From NCBI GenBank assembly GCA_045806105.1, contig JBJMJY010000062.1, forward strand, positions 1 through 36,583: a stretch of DNA of 36,583 nucleotides. The letters are read 5' to 3'. How positions within the stretch are numbered: the first letter of the stretch is position 1; each line of letters starts with the position of its first letter. Both the position numbers and the translations under genes were made by a program. This document shows, piece after piece, positions 7,067 through 14,176 of the stretch. The notes beneath the pieces are model-generated. The model saw only the letters and a list, made by a program, of their open reading frames with translations, made no database searches and was not told where the DNA came from. The DNA comes from AC-32 sp045806105 (GTDB lineage Bacteria; Actinomycetota; Thermoleophilia; Gaiellales; Gaiellaceae).

Positions 7067-8805
7067 GGTGGCGAGATCTCGAGGCGGGCGAGCTGCGCAA
7101 GGAGCAGGTCGGGCAGCGGCTGGCGCTCGCCGGCTGGGCGGCGCGCCGTCGCGACCACGGCGGCCTCGTCTTCATCGACCTCCGCGACGAGAGCGGCCTC
7201 GCGCAGCTGGTGATCAACCCCGAGCGCGCTCCGGCGGCGGCCGAGGTCGCGCACGGCGTCCGGAACGAGTTCGTCGTCCGCGCCGAGGGCGAGGTCGCCG
7301 CGCGCGCCCCCGAGGCCGTCAACCGGAACCTCCCGACCGGGGAGGTCGAGTTGCAGGTCGACGAGCTCGAGATCGTCTCGCGCTCGGAGCCGCTGCCGTT
7401 CCAGCTCGAGGAGGAGAACGTCGAGGAGGCGACGCGCCTGCGCTACCGCTACCTCGACCTGCGCCGCGAGCGGCTGCAGCGGAACCTGCGCCTCTCGGCC
7501 ACCGTCGTCGCCGCCATCCGTCGCTACATGGACGAGCACGGCTTCGTCGACGTGTGGACGCCGAACCTGACCAAGGCGACGCCTGAGGGCGCCCGCGACT
7601 TCCTCGTCCCCGTGCGGCTGCAGCCGGGCCGCTTCTTCGCGCTGCCGCAGTCGCCGCAGATCTTCAAGCAGATCCTGATGGTCGCCGGGATGGGTCGCTA
7701 CTACCAGATGGCCACCTGCTTCCGGGACGAGGATCTGCGCGCCGACCGGCAGTTCGAGTTCCGCCAGCTCGACCTCGAGCTCTCGTTCCCGACGCGCGAG
7801 GAGGTGTGGGAGACGCTCGAGGGGGCCGTCTGCGCGTCGTTCGAGGCGCTCGGGCGCACGCCGCCGGAGCGTCCGTTCCAGCGGCTGACCTGGCACGAGG
7901 CGATGGCGCGCTACGGCTCCGACAAGCCGGACCTCCGCTTCGGGCTCGAGCTCCACGACCTCACCGAGGAGACTCGTGACTCGGAGTTCAAGGTCTTCGC
8001 GCAGGCGCCGAGCGTGCAGTACCTGACGGTGCCGCAGCAGCTCTCGCGCGCGGAGCTCGCGTCGCTCGAGGAGCTGGCGAAGGAGTGGGGCGGCAAGGGC
8101 CTGGCGTACCTCGTGTTCGACGAGGAGGGCGAGGTGCGCTCGCCGATCGCCAAGTTCCTCTCGGCGGAGGTGATCGAGGCGGCGCGGCCGGAGCAGCCCG
8201 GCTCGACGGTGCTCTTCGGCGCGGACGAGCCGGCCACGGTCGCGCGCGTTCTCTCCGCGGTGCGCAACCACCTCGGCCGCGGGCTTGGGCTAATCGACGA
8301 GAGTCGCGACGAGTTCCTCTGGGTGACGGACTTCCCGCTCTTCGAGTGGGACGAGGACGGTAAGCGCTGGACGTTCAGTCACCACCCGTTCACGGGCGTG
8401 GCCCCGGGCGACGAGGATCTGATCGAGTCCGATCCCGAGCGCGCGCTCAGTCAAGCGTACGACCTCGTCTGGAACGGCTGGGAGCTCGGCTCGGGCTCGA
8501 TCCGGATCCACGACCCGGCGTTGCAGCAGCGGATCTTCGCCGCGATGGGGATCAGCAAGGAGGAAGCCGAGGAGCGCTTCGGATTCCTCCTCGAGGTGCT
8601 CCGCATGGGTGCGCCGCCGCACGGCGGCTTCGCCATGGGGCTCGAGCGCTTCGTCGCCCTGCTCGCCGGCGAGCAGAACATCCGCGAGGTGGTCGCCTTT
8701 CCGAAGACCGCGAGCGGGTCGGAGCTCCTCAGCGGCGCGCCGACGCCGATCGCGCAGGACATCCTGGCCGAGCTCGGAATTCAGGTACTGCCGGAAACGA
8801 CCTGA
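7063..8805 (+). CDS. aspS: Aspartyl-tRNA synthetase, probably non-discriminating
   Basis: Class II synthetase charging tRNA-Asp, 580 residues, bacterial type. It has an N-terminal anticodon-binding OB fold (about 1-105, GWAARRRDHGGLVFIDLRDE), the catalytic core with PQSPQIFKQILMVAG and motif 2 CFRDEDLRADRQFEFRQLD, the bacterial GAD insertion at about 290-410, and motif 3 GGFAMGLERFVALL. His32 in RRRDHGG is the residue linked in Pseudomonas-type enzymes to also charging tRNA-Asn, so a GatCAB amidotransferase may be used for Asn-tRNA; this is inference. A 64-base gap follows, so it probably ends the operon. Confidence 0.97.
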   Translation: MRWRDLEAGELRKEQVGQRLALAGWAARRRDHGGLVFIDLRDESGLAQLVINPERAPAAAEVAHGVRNEFVVRAEGEVAARAPEAVNRNLPTGEVELQVDELEIVSRSEPLPFQLEEENVEEATRLRYRYLDLRRERLQRNLRLSATVVAAIRRYMDEHGFVDVWTPNLTKATPEGARDFLVPVRLQPGRFFALPQSPQIFKQILMVAGMGRYYQMATCFRDEDLRADRQFEFRQLDLELSFPTREEVWETLEGAVCASFEALGRTPPERPFQRLTWHEAMARYGSDKPDLRFGLELHDLTEETRDSEFKVFAQAPSVQYLTVPQQLSRAELASLEELAKEWGGKGLAYLVFDEEGEVRSPIAKFLSAEVIEAARPEQPGSTVLFGADEPATVARVLSAVRNHLGRGLGLIDESRDEFLWVTDFPLFEWDEDGKRWTFSHHPFTGVAPGDEDLIESDPERALSQAYDLVWNGWELGSGSIRIHDPALQQRIFAAMGISKEEAEERFGFLLEVLRMGAPPHGGFAMGLERFVALLAGEQNIREVVAFPKTASGSELLSGAPTPIAQDILAELGIQVLPETT

Positions 8806-8831
8806 CGGGCACCCGATCGAGCCGTCATACT
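8802..8831 (+). promoter_or_regulatory. Possible promoter for the coiled-coil gene (CTGACG - 18 - CATACT)
   Basis: CTGACG at 8802-8807 overlaps the end of aspS and is 18 bases from CATACT at 8826-8831. Unlike the leaderless units, the gene at 8870 has a true Shine-Dalgarno sequence (AGGAGG, 8854-8859), so a short 5' leader is expected. Confidence 0.35.
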
Positions 8832-8869
8832 TTCCGTGGCACGAGGTCGAGCCAGGAGGCGAGCTAGCA

Positions 8870-9817
8870 ATGGCGAGTGAAGGTCCCGAGCGAGCGATGC
8901 AGGCGCCGTCGCTGACGTCGCTGCCGCGGGTCGAGGACCTGCCCAGCGCCGCCGACGGCTACGACCGCGAGAAGGTGAGGGAGGCGTTCGACGCCTTCCG
9001 CCGGCATACGACGCAGTTGCAGGTCCAGCTCCGCGTCCTGCAGGCCGCCGGACAGGGCGCAACGGGGCCGACCGGGCACGCCGTGCGCATGGACTCGCTG
9101 CACATGATCCGCGCCGCGGCCGAGATGGCCGACACGATCGAGCGTGACGCGCAAACGGCCTCCGCCGCGCAGCTCCGCCGGACTGAGGAGGAGGTCAGCC
9201 GGCGTCAACGCGAGCTGCAGGACCGGCAGGGCGAGGTCGAGCGCTACCGCCAGGAGAGCGAGCGCCAGCGCGCCGAGATCGTGAACGCCGCGAAGAGCGA
9301 GTCCCGGCAGACGCTGCAGGAGGCACAGCAGCAGGCCGCTCAGGAGGTGACGGAGGCCGAATCGCGCGCCGCACGGCTGCTGGAGCAGGCGCGACACCAG
9401 GCGACCGAGCTCACGAACGCGACCCGTGCTGAGGTCGAGCAGACGCTCGAGTGGGCGCGCGGGCAGGCCGGGGCGGTCATCGCCCGCGCCCAGGAAGGCG
9501 CGGAGCAGTTGCTGGGCGCTGCGGGCCTCGGCGACGATGCCGTCGGTCGCGTCGCACAGTCCATCGTGACCGCTGCGGAGGCCGCTGCGGAGGCGAGCCG
9601 CGGCCCATCGTCGTCGCCCCCGGCGCCGGCGTCGTCGCAGCTGCGAGCGGCGGAGCCGGTCGCGGACGCATCGGAGGAGCAACAGCCCGAGGAGCAGGAG
9701 CCCGAGGAGTCGCGACCCTCGCCGCCGCAGGCGCCGCCGCTCTCGCCAGGCCCGCCCTCGCCCGGTTCGCTGGACACGATCGACGGTCCGCCGAGCGAAG
9801 AGGACAGCACAAGCTAG
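8870..9817 (+). CDS. Coiled-coil protein with an acidic, proline-rich tail (DivIVA-like)
   Basis: A 315-residue protein starting at an ATG with a well-placed AGGAGG. The N-terminal part (to about residue 60) contains GYDREKVREAFDAFRRH. A long coiled coil rich in Glu, Arg, Gln and Ala spans about 75-235, with repeating QEAQQQAAQEVTEAESRAA-type heptads resembling DivIVA/SepIVA or ATP-synthase b-subunit helices. The tail (about 240-315) is rich in Pro, Ser and Glu and looks disordered. It probably serves as a cytoplasmic scaffold at the pole or septum, but the canonical DivIVA N-terminal motif is not clear. It lies ahead of a membrane protein and a cell-wall-type protein, which fits an envelope role. 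Confidence 0.75.
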   Translation: MASEGPERAMQAPSLTSLPRVEDLPSAADGYDREKVREAFDAFRRHTTQLQVQLRVLQAAGQGATGPTGHAVRMDSLHMIRAAAEMADTIERDAQTASAAQLRRTEEEVSRRQRELQDRQGEVERYRQESERQRAEIVNAAKSESRQTLQEAQQQAAQEVTEAESRAARLLEQARHQATELTNATRAEVEQTLEWARGQAGAVIARAQEGAEQLLGAAGLGDDAVGRVAQSIVTAAEAAAEASRGPSSSPPAPASSQLRAAEPVADASEEQQPEEQEPEESRPSPPQAPPLSPGPPSPGSLDTIDGPPSEEDSTS

Positions 9818-9820
9818 TCT
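9815..9820 (+). promoter_or_regulatory. Candidate leaderless -10 box overlapping a stop codon (TAGTCT)
   Basis: TAGTCT ends 6 bases before the ATG at 9827. Its first three bases are the TAG stop of the coiled-coil gene. Confidence 0.5.
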
Positions 9821-9826
9821 CGGCCA

Positions 9827-10480
9827 ATGGTTGCGGGCCGGCCCGGTCTACGCTTCGCGCTCGAAGCGCTCTTCCTGATCCTGCTCGCGATCGGCGCCGG
9901 CCTCGCCGACCTGCGGCCGCTCGTGATCGTGCTGGTGATGGCCGGAGGCTGGGCGCTCGTAGGGGTCGTGGAGTTCACGGCCGACCGGGCGTCGTCGGCC
10001 CGACTGTCGTACCTGCTGCCGCGCGAGAGCGAGCCACCGCAGGATGCCGAGCCGGTTGAGTGGTCGATCCCCGAGGAGCGGACGGTGGTGGCGCCGCCCG
10101 AGCAGCTTGCCGAGCCCGAACCCGAGCCCGAGCCGGCAGTCGAGCTCGCGGCACCGGCTGCGGCAGAACCGGTGGCCGAGGAGCCGGAGAGCGAACCGGA
10201 ACCAGAGCCGGAGCCCGAGGCGGAGCCGGAGCTCCGGCCGCTCCCGCCCGCCGTGGACGAGCCGGTGTCGGCCACAGACGAGATCCCGCCGGCCGCGCGC
10301 CCGCGCCGGCTGCGCTCGCTCCTGCGAAGACGTGAGCAAGAGCAGGAACCGGAGCCGCACGCGCCGCCGCGCCACGTCAAGCTTCTCCCGCGGCGGTCGG
10401 CACCGGAGCCGAGCGCGGCCGCGCGGGAGGTCGCGGAGCTGTTCGACGAGCCCGAGAAACGCGGGGAGCAGGGCGCGTGA
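9827..10480 (+). CDS. Membrane protein with a Pro-Glu repeat tail
   Basis: A 217-residue protein. Two hydrophobic helices at about 10-29 and 31-50 (LFLILLAIGAGLADL and VIVLVMAGGWALVGVV) are followed by a long cytoplasmic region. From about 80 to 145 this is dominated by PE repeats (EPEPEPEP). The last 70 residues become basic (RRLRSLLRRREQEQEPEP) and end with AREVAELFDEPEKR. The low-complexity stretch suggests an extended spacer or charge-based scaffold. I recognise no family. It overlaps the next gene by GTGA, so the three genes to 11186 are probably one operon. Confidence 0.72.
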   Translation: MVAGRPGLRFALEALFLILLAIGAGLADLRPLVIVLVMAGGWALVGVVEFTADRASSARLSYLLPRESEPPQDAEPVEWSIPEERTVVAPPEQLAEPEPEPEPAVELAAPAAAEPVAEEPESEPEPEPEPEAEPELRPLPPAVDEPVSATDEIPPAARPRRLRSLLRRREQEQEPEPHAPPRHVKLLPRRSAPEPSAAAREVAELFDEPEKRGEQGA

Positions 10481-10770
10481 GGATTCGACGTCGCGGAGAC
10501 GACGCCGAGGCCGCTGCCGGCCCTCCCTCGGCGCATGACGCCAATGACGACGCGGCAAGCGGGCAGCTGCCGTCGGCCTCTCGGGCGTGGAACCTCTGGG
10601 AGCTCGAGCGCCTCGCGGAGGCACTGAACGGAGACACCCGCTCGGAGGAGCGAAGGCTCCTGCTGCTGCACCTGCGGGACGTCGCCGATGCGTCAGGGCA
10701 CCTACCGGTGGAGTTTGACCCGCTCGTGCGGGACGCGTTCGGCGCCAGCCTCGCAGAGCTGGTGACGTGA
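10477..10770 (+). CDS. Small protein of unknown function
   Basis: A 97-residue protein starting at a GTG that overlaps the previous stop. After a charged, probably disordered N-terminus (about 1-35) it has a compact helical region opening with WNLWELERLAEALN and continuing through RSEERRLLLLHLRDVADASG to FDPLVRDAF. No signal peptide or membrane segment is visible. The ordered C-terminal part looks like a real fold, but I cannot name a family. Both ends overlap neighbours by 4 bases (GTGA), which supports it as a gene in the envelope-like cluster. Confidence 0.65.
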   Translation: MRIRRRGDDAEAAAGPPSAHDANDDAASGQLPSASRAWNLWELERLAEALNGDTRSEERRLLLLHLRDVADASGHLPVEFDPLVRDAFGASLAELVT

Positions 10771-11186
10771 CGGCGGCTTCGGCTCAGCGTCAGGTCGTGC
10801 TCGCCGGCGTCGCGTTGCTCGGGGCGATCCTCGCGCTCGCGCTCACCGCGCGCGGAAGGAGCGAGCCCGGGAACAGGCTGCCCCAGCCGGTGCCTGTCGC
10901 CGGCGGTGCGTGGTACACGGCGCTCGCCGGCGCCGACCGCCCCCGCTACGGACGTCGCACGCGCTGCGGCTATCTGCTGGAGCCCGGGACATTCGGGATT
11001 ACCGACTCCGTGCTCCCATGCGGCGTCCTCGTCTACGTCGCGTACAAGGACAGCCCACGGATTCTCACGCGCGTGATCGACCGCAGAGCGGTGCTTCCGG
11101 GGCGCAAGTTCGACCTGACGCCGAGGCTCGCGGAGGAGCTCGGCGTCGACGGCGTCCAGCGGATCCGCTGGGTCTACGCGCGCTAG
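10767..11186 (+). CDS. Secreted or anchored double-psi beta-barrel (RlpA-like) protein
   Basis: A 139-residue protein. A hydrophobic segment at about 10-28 is a signal anchor or uncleaved signal, followed by a short Pro-rich linker. The domain from about 48 to 139 has RlpA-like double-psi barrel features: WYTALAGADRPRYGRRTRCG at its start, TDSVLPCGVLVYV, and the closing block VIDRRAVLPGRKFDLTPRLA with the conserved Asp residues. RlpA and related barrels act on, or bind, peptidoglycan outside the membrane. The two Cys (after RRTR and in LPCG) could form a disulphide. It is the last gene of the cluster; a non-coding RNA follows. Confidence 0.78.
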   Translation: MTAASAQRQVVLAGVALLGAILALALTARGRSEPGNRLPQPVPVAGGAWYTALAGADRPRYGRRTRCGYLLEPGTFGITDSVLPCGVLVYVAYKDSPRILTRVIDRRAVLPGRKFDLTPRLAEELGVDGVQRIRWVYAR

Positions 11187-11194
11187 GCGGGGGC

Positions 11195-11220
11195 TTGACG
11201 GGGACGCCCGTGGCTACAAT
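11195..11220 (+). promoter_or_regulatory. Promoter of the 6S-like RNA (TTGACG ... TACAAT)
   Basis: TTGACG at 11195-11200 and TACAAT at 11215-11220 are the closest matches to vegetative-sigma consensus hexamers I noticed in the window. The 14-base spacer is shorter than the usual 16-18, so the functional -35 may instead lie at about 11192-11197. Transcription would start near 11227, with no gene start nearby. Confidence 0.6.
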
Positions 11221-11226
11221 GAGCCC

Positions 11227-11423
11227 ACTCGAGCCTGTGCGTGCTCGGGGTCTCTCTGTAGAACCAACACCGCATGAGAGGGAGCTGTCGTTCGACCGGA
11301 GGCGAGCAGCCGAAGGAAGACGTGGCACCCACCTGGCTTGTCCAGGTTCACAACGGGCTCCGAGCATCGGCAGGCTGGAGAGACAACGGGGGAGCCGTAC
11401 GGTTCCCCCGTTGCCCCTTCTAC
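11227..11423 (+). ncRNA. ssrS: Structured small RNA, probably 6S RNA
   Basis: This ~195-nt RNA unit has its own promoter and terminator and contains no convincing gene. A long interrupted closing helix pairs 11228-11248 with 11360-11380: CTC/GAG, AGCCTG/CAGGCT and TGCTCGG/CCGAGCA with a 4-base internal loop. Inside lies a large open region with a small 6-bp hairpin on its 3' side (11331-11336 with 11342-11347), then a terminal arm with GCTG/CAGC pairing. A closing stem, central bubble and 3'-side hairpin are the hallmarks of 6S RNA, which sequesters the housekeeping RNA polymerase holoenzyme. Its position between aspS and mnmA matches 6S-1 (bsrA) of Bacillus as I recall it. It could be another regulatory RNA; the 5' end is approximate. 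Confidence 0.6.
11385..11412 (+). terminator. Strong intrinsic terminator hairpin
   Basis: A 12-bp stem, 11385-11396 with 11401-11412 (one G-T pair), closes on a GTAC loop. A short pyrimidine-rich tail (GCCCCTTCT) follows. It ends the 6S-like transcript and separates it from mnmA, which has its own promoter box. Confidence 0.8.
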
Positions 11424-11472
11424 GACGCCGGTAACGGGCGCCGTCGCCTCTGCTCTGGACACGGCGGATCGC

Positions 11473-11478
11473 TAGCCT
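11473..11478 (+). promoter_or_regulatory. Candidate leaderless -10 box for mnmA (TAGCCT)
   Basis: TAGCCT ends 6 bases before the ATG at 11485; there is no Shine-Dalgarno sequence. Confidence 0.5.
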
Positions 11479-11484
11479 GGGCTC

Positions 11485-12783
11485 ATGGTCGAAGCCGTCG
11501 GCGATGCCTCGCGCGACGGTCGGTGGGCGCTCGTCCGCCTGGCCGTCGAAGGCGAGCGGATCCTGCATGCGGAGGCACAGGGGCTCGAGGGGCCGCTCGC
11601 CGGCCTGACGCTGCTCGAAGCGGCGGCCGTGGGCGGCGACGAGCTCGCGGTCGACGCGCTGGCGAACGCGCTCGCGCCGGTCTTCCGCGCTTCTCCGCAG
11701 CCCGGCCGCGTCGCGGTCGCGATGAGCGGCGGCGTCGACAGCGCGGTTGCACTCCTGCGCGCAGGGCCTGACGCCGTCGGCGTGACGCTGCGGCTCTGGC
11801 TCGACCCGCAGGGCCCAGACGCCGAGCGCGCGTGCTGCTCGCCGGAGGCCGTGATCGCGGCGCGCGGCACCTGCCACCGCCTGGGCATCCCGCACGTGAC
11901 GCTCGACCTGCGCGAGGAGTTCCGGCGCGCAGTGGTCGAGCCGTTCGTGCGTGGCTACGCCCGCGGCCTGACCCCGAACCCGTGCATCCGCTGCAACGGC
12001 AGCTTCCGCTTCGCCGAGCTGCTCGCGTTCGCCGGCCGCGCGGGCGCGGAGCGGCTCGCGACAGGGCACTACGCGCGGATCGTCGAGCGCGACGGTCACC
12101 TCCTACTCGCACGCGCGGCCGACGAGCGCAAGGACCAGTCGTACATGCTCGCGCGGCTCGATCCGCGCTTCCTCGACCGCCTCTGGTTCCCGCTCGGCGA
12201 GCAGGGCAAGGAGGAGACGCGCGGCGAGGCCGCGCGCGCGGGCCTCGAGGTCGCCTCGCGCGCGGAGAGCCAGGAGGCGTGCTTTCTTGCCGGCGGCGAC
12301 TACCGGGACTTCCTCGCGCGCCACGGGCTCGCCGCCGAGGACGGCCGGGTCACGGACGAGGACGGCAACGAGCTCGGTCGCCACGGCGGCTTCTGGCGCT
12401 TCACCCCGGGCCAGCGCAAGGGCCTCGGCGTCGCGGCGCCGGAGCCGCTCTACGCACTGCGCAGCGACGCGGCGACGAACACCGTCGTCGTCGGCCCGCG
12501 CGCGGCGCTGGCGACGCGCGAGGTGCACGTGCGGGGGCGCCTGCATCTGCCCGTGTCGCGGGCGGAGATCAAGCTGCGCTACCGCTCGCCGGCCGTGTCG
12601 GGCTCTGTCGCTTCCAGCGAGGACGGGTTCCGGCTGGAGCTCGACGAGCCCGCCTACGGCGTCGCGCCGGGACAGGCAGCGGTGCTCTACGACGACGATG
12701 CGGTCGTCGGAGCCGGGACGATCGTGCCCGTTCCCCGCGCAACCCCGGACGCCGGTTTCACGTTTGAAACGGAGGGCCAATGA
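11485..12783 (+). CDS. mnmA: tRNA 2-thiouridylase MnmA with an extra N-terminal domain
   Basis: Thiolates U34 of tRNA-Lys, -Glu and -Gln in the cytoplasm, using ATP and sulphur relayed from a cysteine desulphurase. The catalytic part (about 75-432) has the PP-loop SGGVDS (81-86), the Cys-containing NPCIRCN (C167, C170), HYAR and the second catalytic Cys in ESQEACFL (C266), then FTPGQRKGLG and the C-terminal barrel. The first ~70 residues are additional to normal MnmA; their pattern (VEGERILHAEAQGLEG then LAGLTLLEAAAVGGDELAVD) recalls a degenerate IscU/NifU scaffold without its cysteines. It overlaps the next gene by ATGA. Confidence 0.95.
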   Translation: MVEAVGDASRDGRWALVRLAVEGERILHAEAQGLEGPLAGLTLLEAAAVGGDELAVDALANALAPVFRASPQPGRVAVAMSGGVDSAVALLRAGPDAVGVTLRLWLDPQGPDAERACCSPEAVIAARGTCHRLGIPHVTLDLREEFRRAVVEPFVRGYARGLTPNPCIRCNGSFRFAELLAFAGRAGAERLATGHYARIVERDGHLLLARAADERKDQSYMLARLDPRFLDRLWFPLGEQGKEETRGEAARAGLEVASRAESQEACFLAGGDYRDFLARHGLAAEDGRVTDEDGNELGRHGGFWRFTPGQRKGLGVAAPEPLYALRSDAATNTVVVGPRAALATREVHVRGRLHLPVSRAEIKLRYRSPAVSGSVASSEDGFRLELDEPAYGVAPGQAAVLYDDDAVVGAGTIVPVPRATPDAGFTFETEGQ

Positions 12784-13157
12784 CCGGCGACCAGATCACC
12801 CTGACGATTCCGCGGGAGGAGCCGTTCCACGAGGTCGCGCACCTCGTGCTCGGCGGCGTCGCGGCACGCCTCAACCTGACCTTCGAGAGCATCGACGACC
12901 TCGAGACGGCCCTCGAGGCCGTGCTCGAACGAGCCTCTGAGGACGGCGAGGTCACGGTCCAGCTGCGGCTCGATGACGGCGCGATCGTCGCCCGCGTCGG
13001 GCCGTTCGCCGCCGACCGGTTCCGGGCCGAGCTCGAGCGCGACGCGCACGACGAGGTGACGCTGCGGCGGGTCCTCGACACGGTCGTGGACGGTTACGCG
13101 CTCGACTCCGAGGGGTGGCTGGAGCTGACGAAGGGCGTGACGGAGGCGCGCGCGTGA
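12780..13157 (+). CDS. RsbW-like anti-sigma regulatory protein lacking the ATP-binding N-box
   Basis: A 125-residue protein placed directly before a SigB/SigF-type sigma gene. Its pattern fits the GHKL fold of RsbW/SpoIIAB anti-sigma factors: a helix around PFHEVAHLVLGGVAARLNLT, then SIDDLETALEAVLERA where those kinases have their N-box, then beta strands VTVQLRLDDGAIVARVGPF. The N-box Asn and the His after it are absent, so it is unlikely to bind ATP or phosphorylate an antagonist in the usual way. It may bind the sigma factor or be a degenerate regulator. No RsbV-like gene is nearby. Confidence 0.62.
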   Translation: MTGDQITLTIPREEPFHEVAHLVLGGVAARLNLTFESIDDLETALEAVLERASEDGEVTVQLRLDDGAIVARVGPFAADRFRAELERDAHDEVTLRRVLDTVVDGYALDSEGWLELTKGVTEARA

Positions 13158-13906
13158 TGCAGGAGAGCGACAAGGTCCTGCTCCGCCGGTACCACGAGCA
13201 CGGCGACCTCGCGGCGCGGGAGCAGCTGATCGAGCAGTACATGTCGCTCGTGCGCTCGCTCGCGCGGCGCTACTCGTATCGCGGCGAGCAGCTCGAGGAT
13301 CTCGTCCAGATCGGTGCCATCGGCCTGATCAAGGCCATCGATCGCTTCGACCTCGAGCGCGGGGTCGAGCTGACGACGTATGCGACGCCGAACATCATCG
13401 GCGAGATCAAGCGCCACTTCCGCGACCGCGGCTGGTCGGTGCGCGTGCCGCGCGGGCTGCAGGAGCTGAACATCCAGCTCTCGCGCCTGATCGAGGAGCA
13501 GACGGTGCAGCTCGGGCGCTCGCCCACGATCGCCGAGCTCGCGAAGGCGGCCGAGGTGAGCGAGGAGGAGGTGCTCGAGGCACTCGAGAGCGGCCGCGCC
13601 TACAGCTCGCTCTCGCTCTCCGCCGGCTCGGGTGGCTACGACGACGACGGCGAGCTCGACCCGCTCGAGTCGCTCGGCACCGAGGAGCACCAGTACGAGG
13701 TCTCGGAGGACCGCGCAGTGCTCGCCCCAGGGTTCCGCGTGCTCGACGAGCGGGAGCGGAAGATCCTGCATCTGCGCTTCTTCGAGGGCCTGACGCAGTC
13801 GCAGATCGCCCAGCAGGTCGGCATCTCGCAGATGCACGTCTCGCGCCTGATCCGCCGCTCGCTGGAGAAGATCCGGGAAGAGATCGCGGCCGAGCGGTCC
13901 GCCTAG
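13157..13906 (+). CDS. RNA polymerase sigma factor, SigB/SigF/SigG family
   Basis: Group 3 sigma factor of 249 residues. I chose the ATG at 13157 (GGAGG at 13142-13146); a GTG one codon earlier is equally possible. Region 2 holds the core-binding and -10 recognition block QLEDLVQIGAIGLIKAIDRF and TTYATPNIIGEIKRHFRDRG, followed by SVRVPRGLQELN. Region 3 is around RSPTIAELAKAAEVSEEEV, and region 4 ends with the helix-turn-helix LTQSQIAQQVGISQMHVSRL. In actinobacteria this family controls stress, envelope and development genes through partner switching. The RsbW-like neighbour is the likely regulator. Confidence 0.93.
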   Translation: MQESDKVLLRRYHEHGDLAAREQLIEQYMSLVRSLARRYSYRGEQLEDLVQIGAIGLIKAIDRFDLERGVELTTYATPNIIGEIKRHFRDRGWSVRVPRGLQELNIQLSRLIEEQTVQLGRSPTIAELAKAAEVSEEEVLEALESGRAYSSLSLSAGSGGYDDDGELDPLESLGTEEHQYEVSEDRAVLAPGFRVLDERERKILHLRFFEGLTQSQIAQQVGISQMHVSRLIRRSLEKIREEIAAERSA

Positions 13907-14150
13907 GGGTCAAGCACCGCCGGCAACACCTCGTCCCGCAGCTCCAACGGTAGCTCGACGCCGGGCCAAGCGGCTCGAGCGGTGCGACGAGCTCCGGCAG
14001 CGCGTCAGCGAGCGCCTCGAAGTCGTCCGTCTCGATCGCGAAGTCTCAGTCCGAGAGCTCCGTGGGCTCGCCCGAGACTCGTGAGCCTGCGAGCTCGATC
14101 CTGCGGACGGTGGGGTGCCGACCGAGCAGGCGCCGGGACGCAGGTGCCGA
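13903..14150 (-). pseudogene. Decayed nucleotidyltransferase gene
   Basis: The 270-base gap before alaS contains the remains of a nucleotidyltransferase on the minus strand. From about 14132 it reads RRIELAGSRVSGEPTELSD, meets TGA at 14046-14048 where the family normally has Trp (the SDWDF motif), then continues in frame as DFAIETDDFEALADALPELV and APLEPLG. Near 13961-13970 the frame must shift to read VELPLELRDEVLPAVLDP and stop at 13903-13905. The middle and end of a normal gene are missing. The stop lies on the CTAG that also ends the sigma gene. It represents a deleted and mutated gene, with the start lost or overprinted by alaS. Confidence 0.75.
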
Positions 14151-14163
14151 GATCCACCGCCCG

Positions 14164-14169
14164 TAGAAT
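14164..14169 (+). promoter_or_regulatory. Candidate leaderless -10 box for alaS (TAGAAT)
   Basis: TAGAAT, the box closest to consensus among the leaderless set, ends 7 bases before the ATG at 14177. No ribosome site is present. Confidence 0.55.
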
Positions 14170-14176
14170 CGCAGCC

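Noticed and set aside
11290..11325. Resemblance to signal recognition particle RNA domain IV (CCGGAGG then GAGCAGCCGAAGG).
   Set aside because: The loop would be GGAG instead of the conserved GGAA, its stem does not pair, and the CAGG side of the symmetric loop is missing. The overall fold and flanking stems fit 6S RNA better.
11274..11771. Plus-strand open frame running from the small RNA into mnmA.
   Set aside because: It crosses the strong terminator hairpin, is Arg/Gly-rich and overlaps the real mnmA frame.
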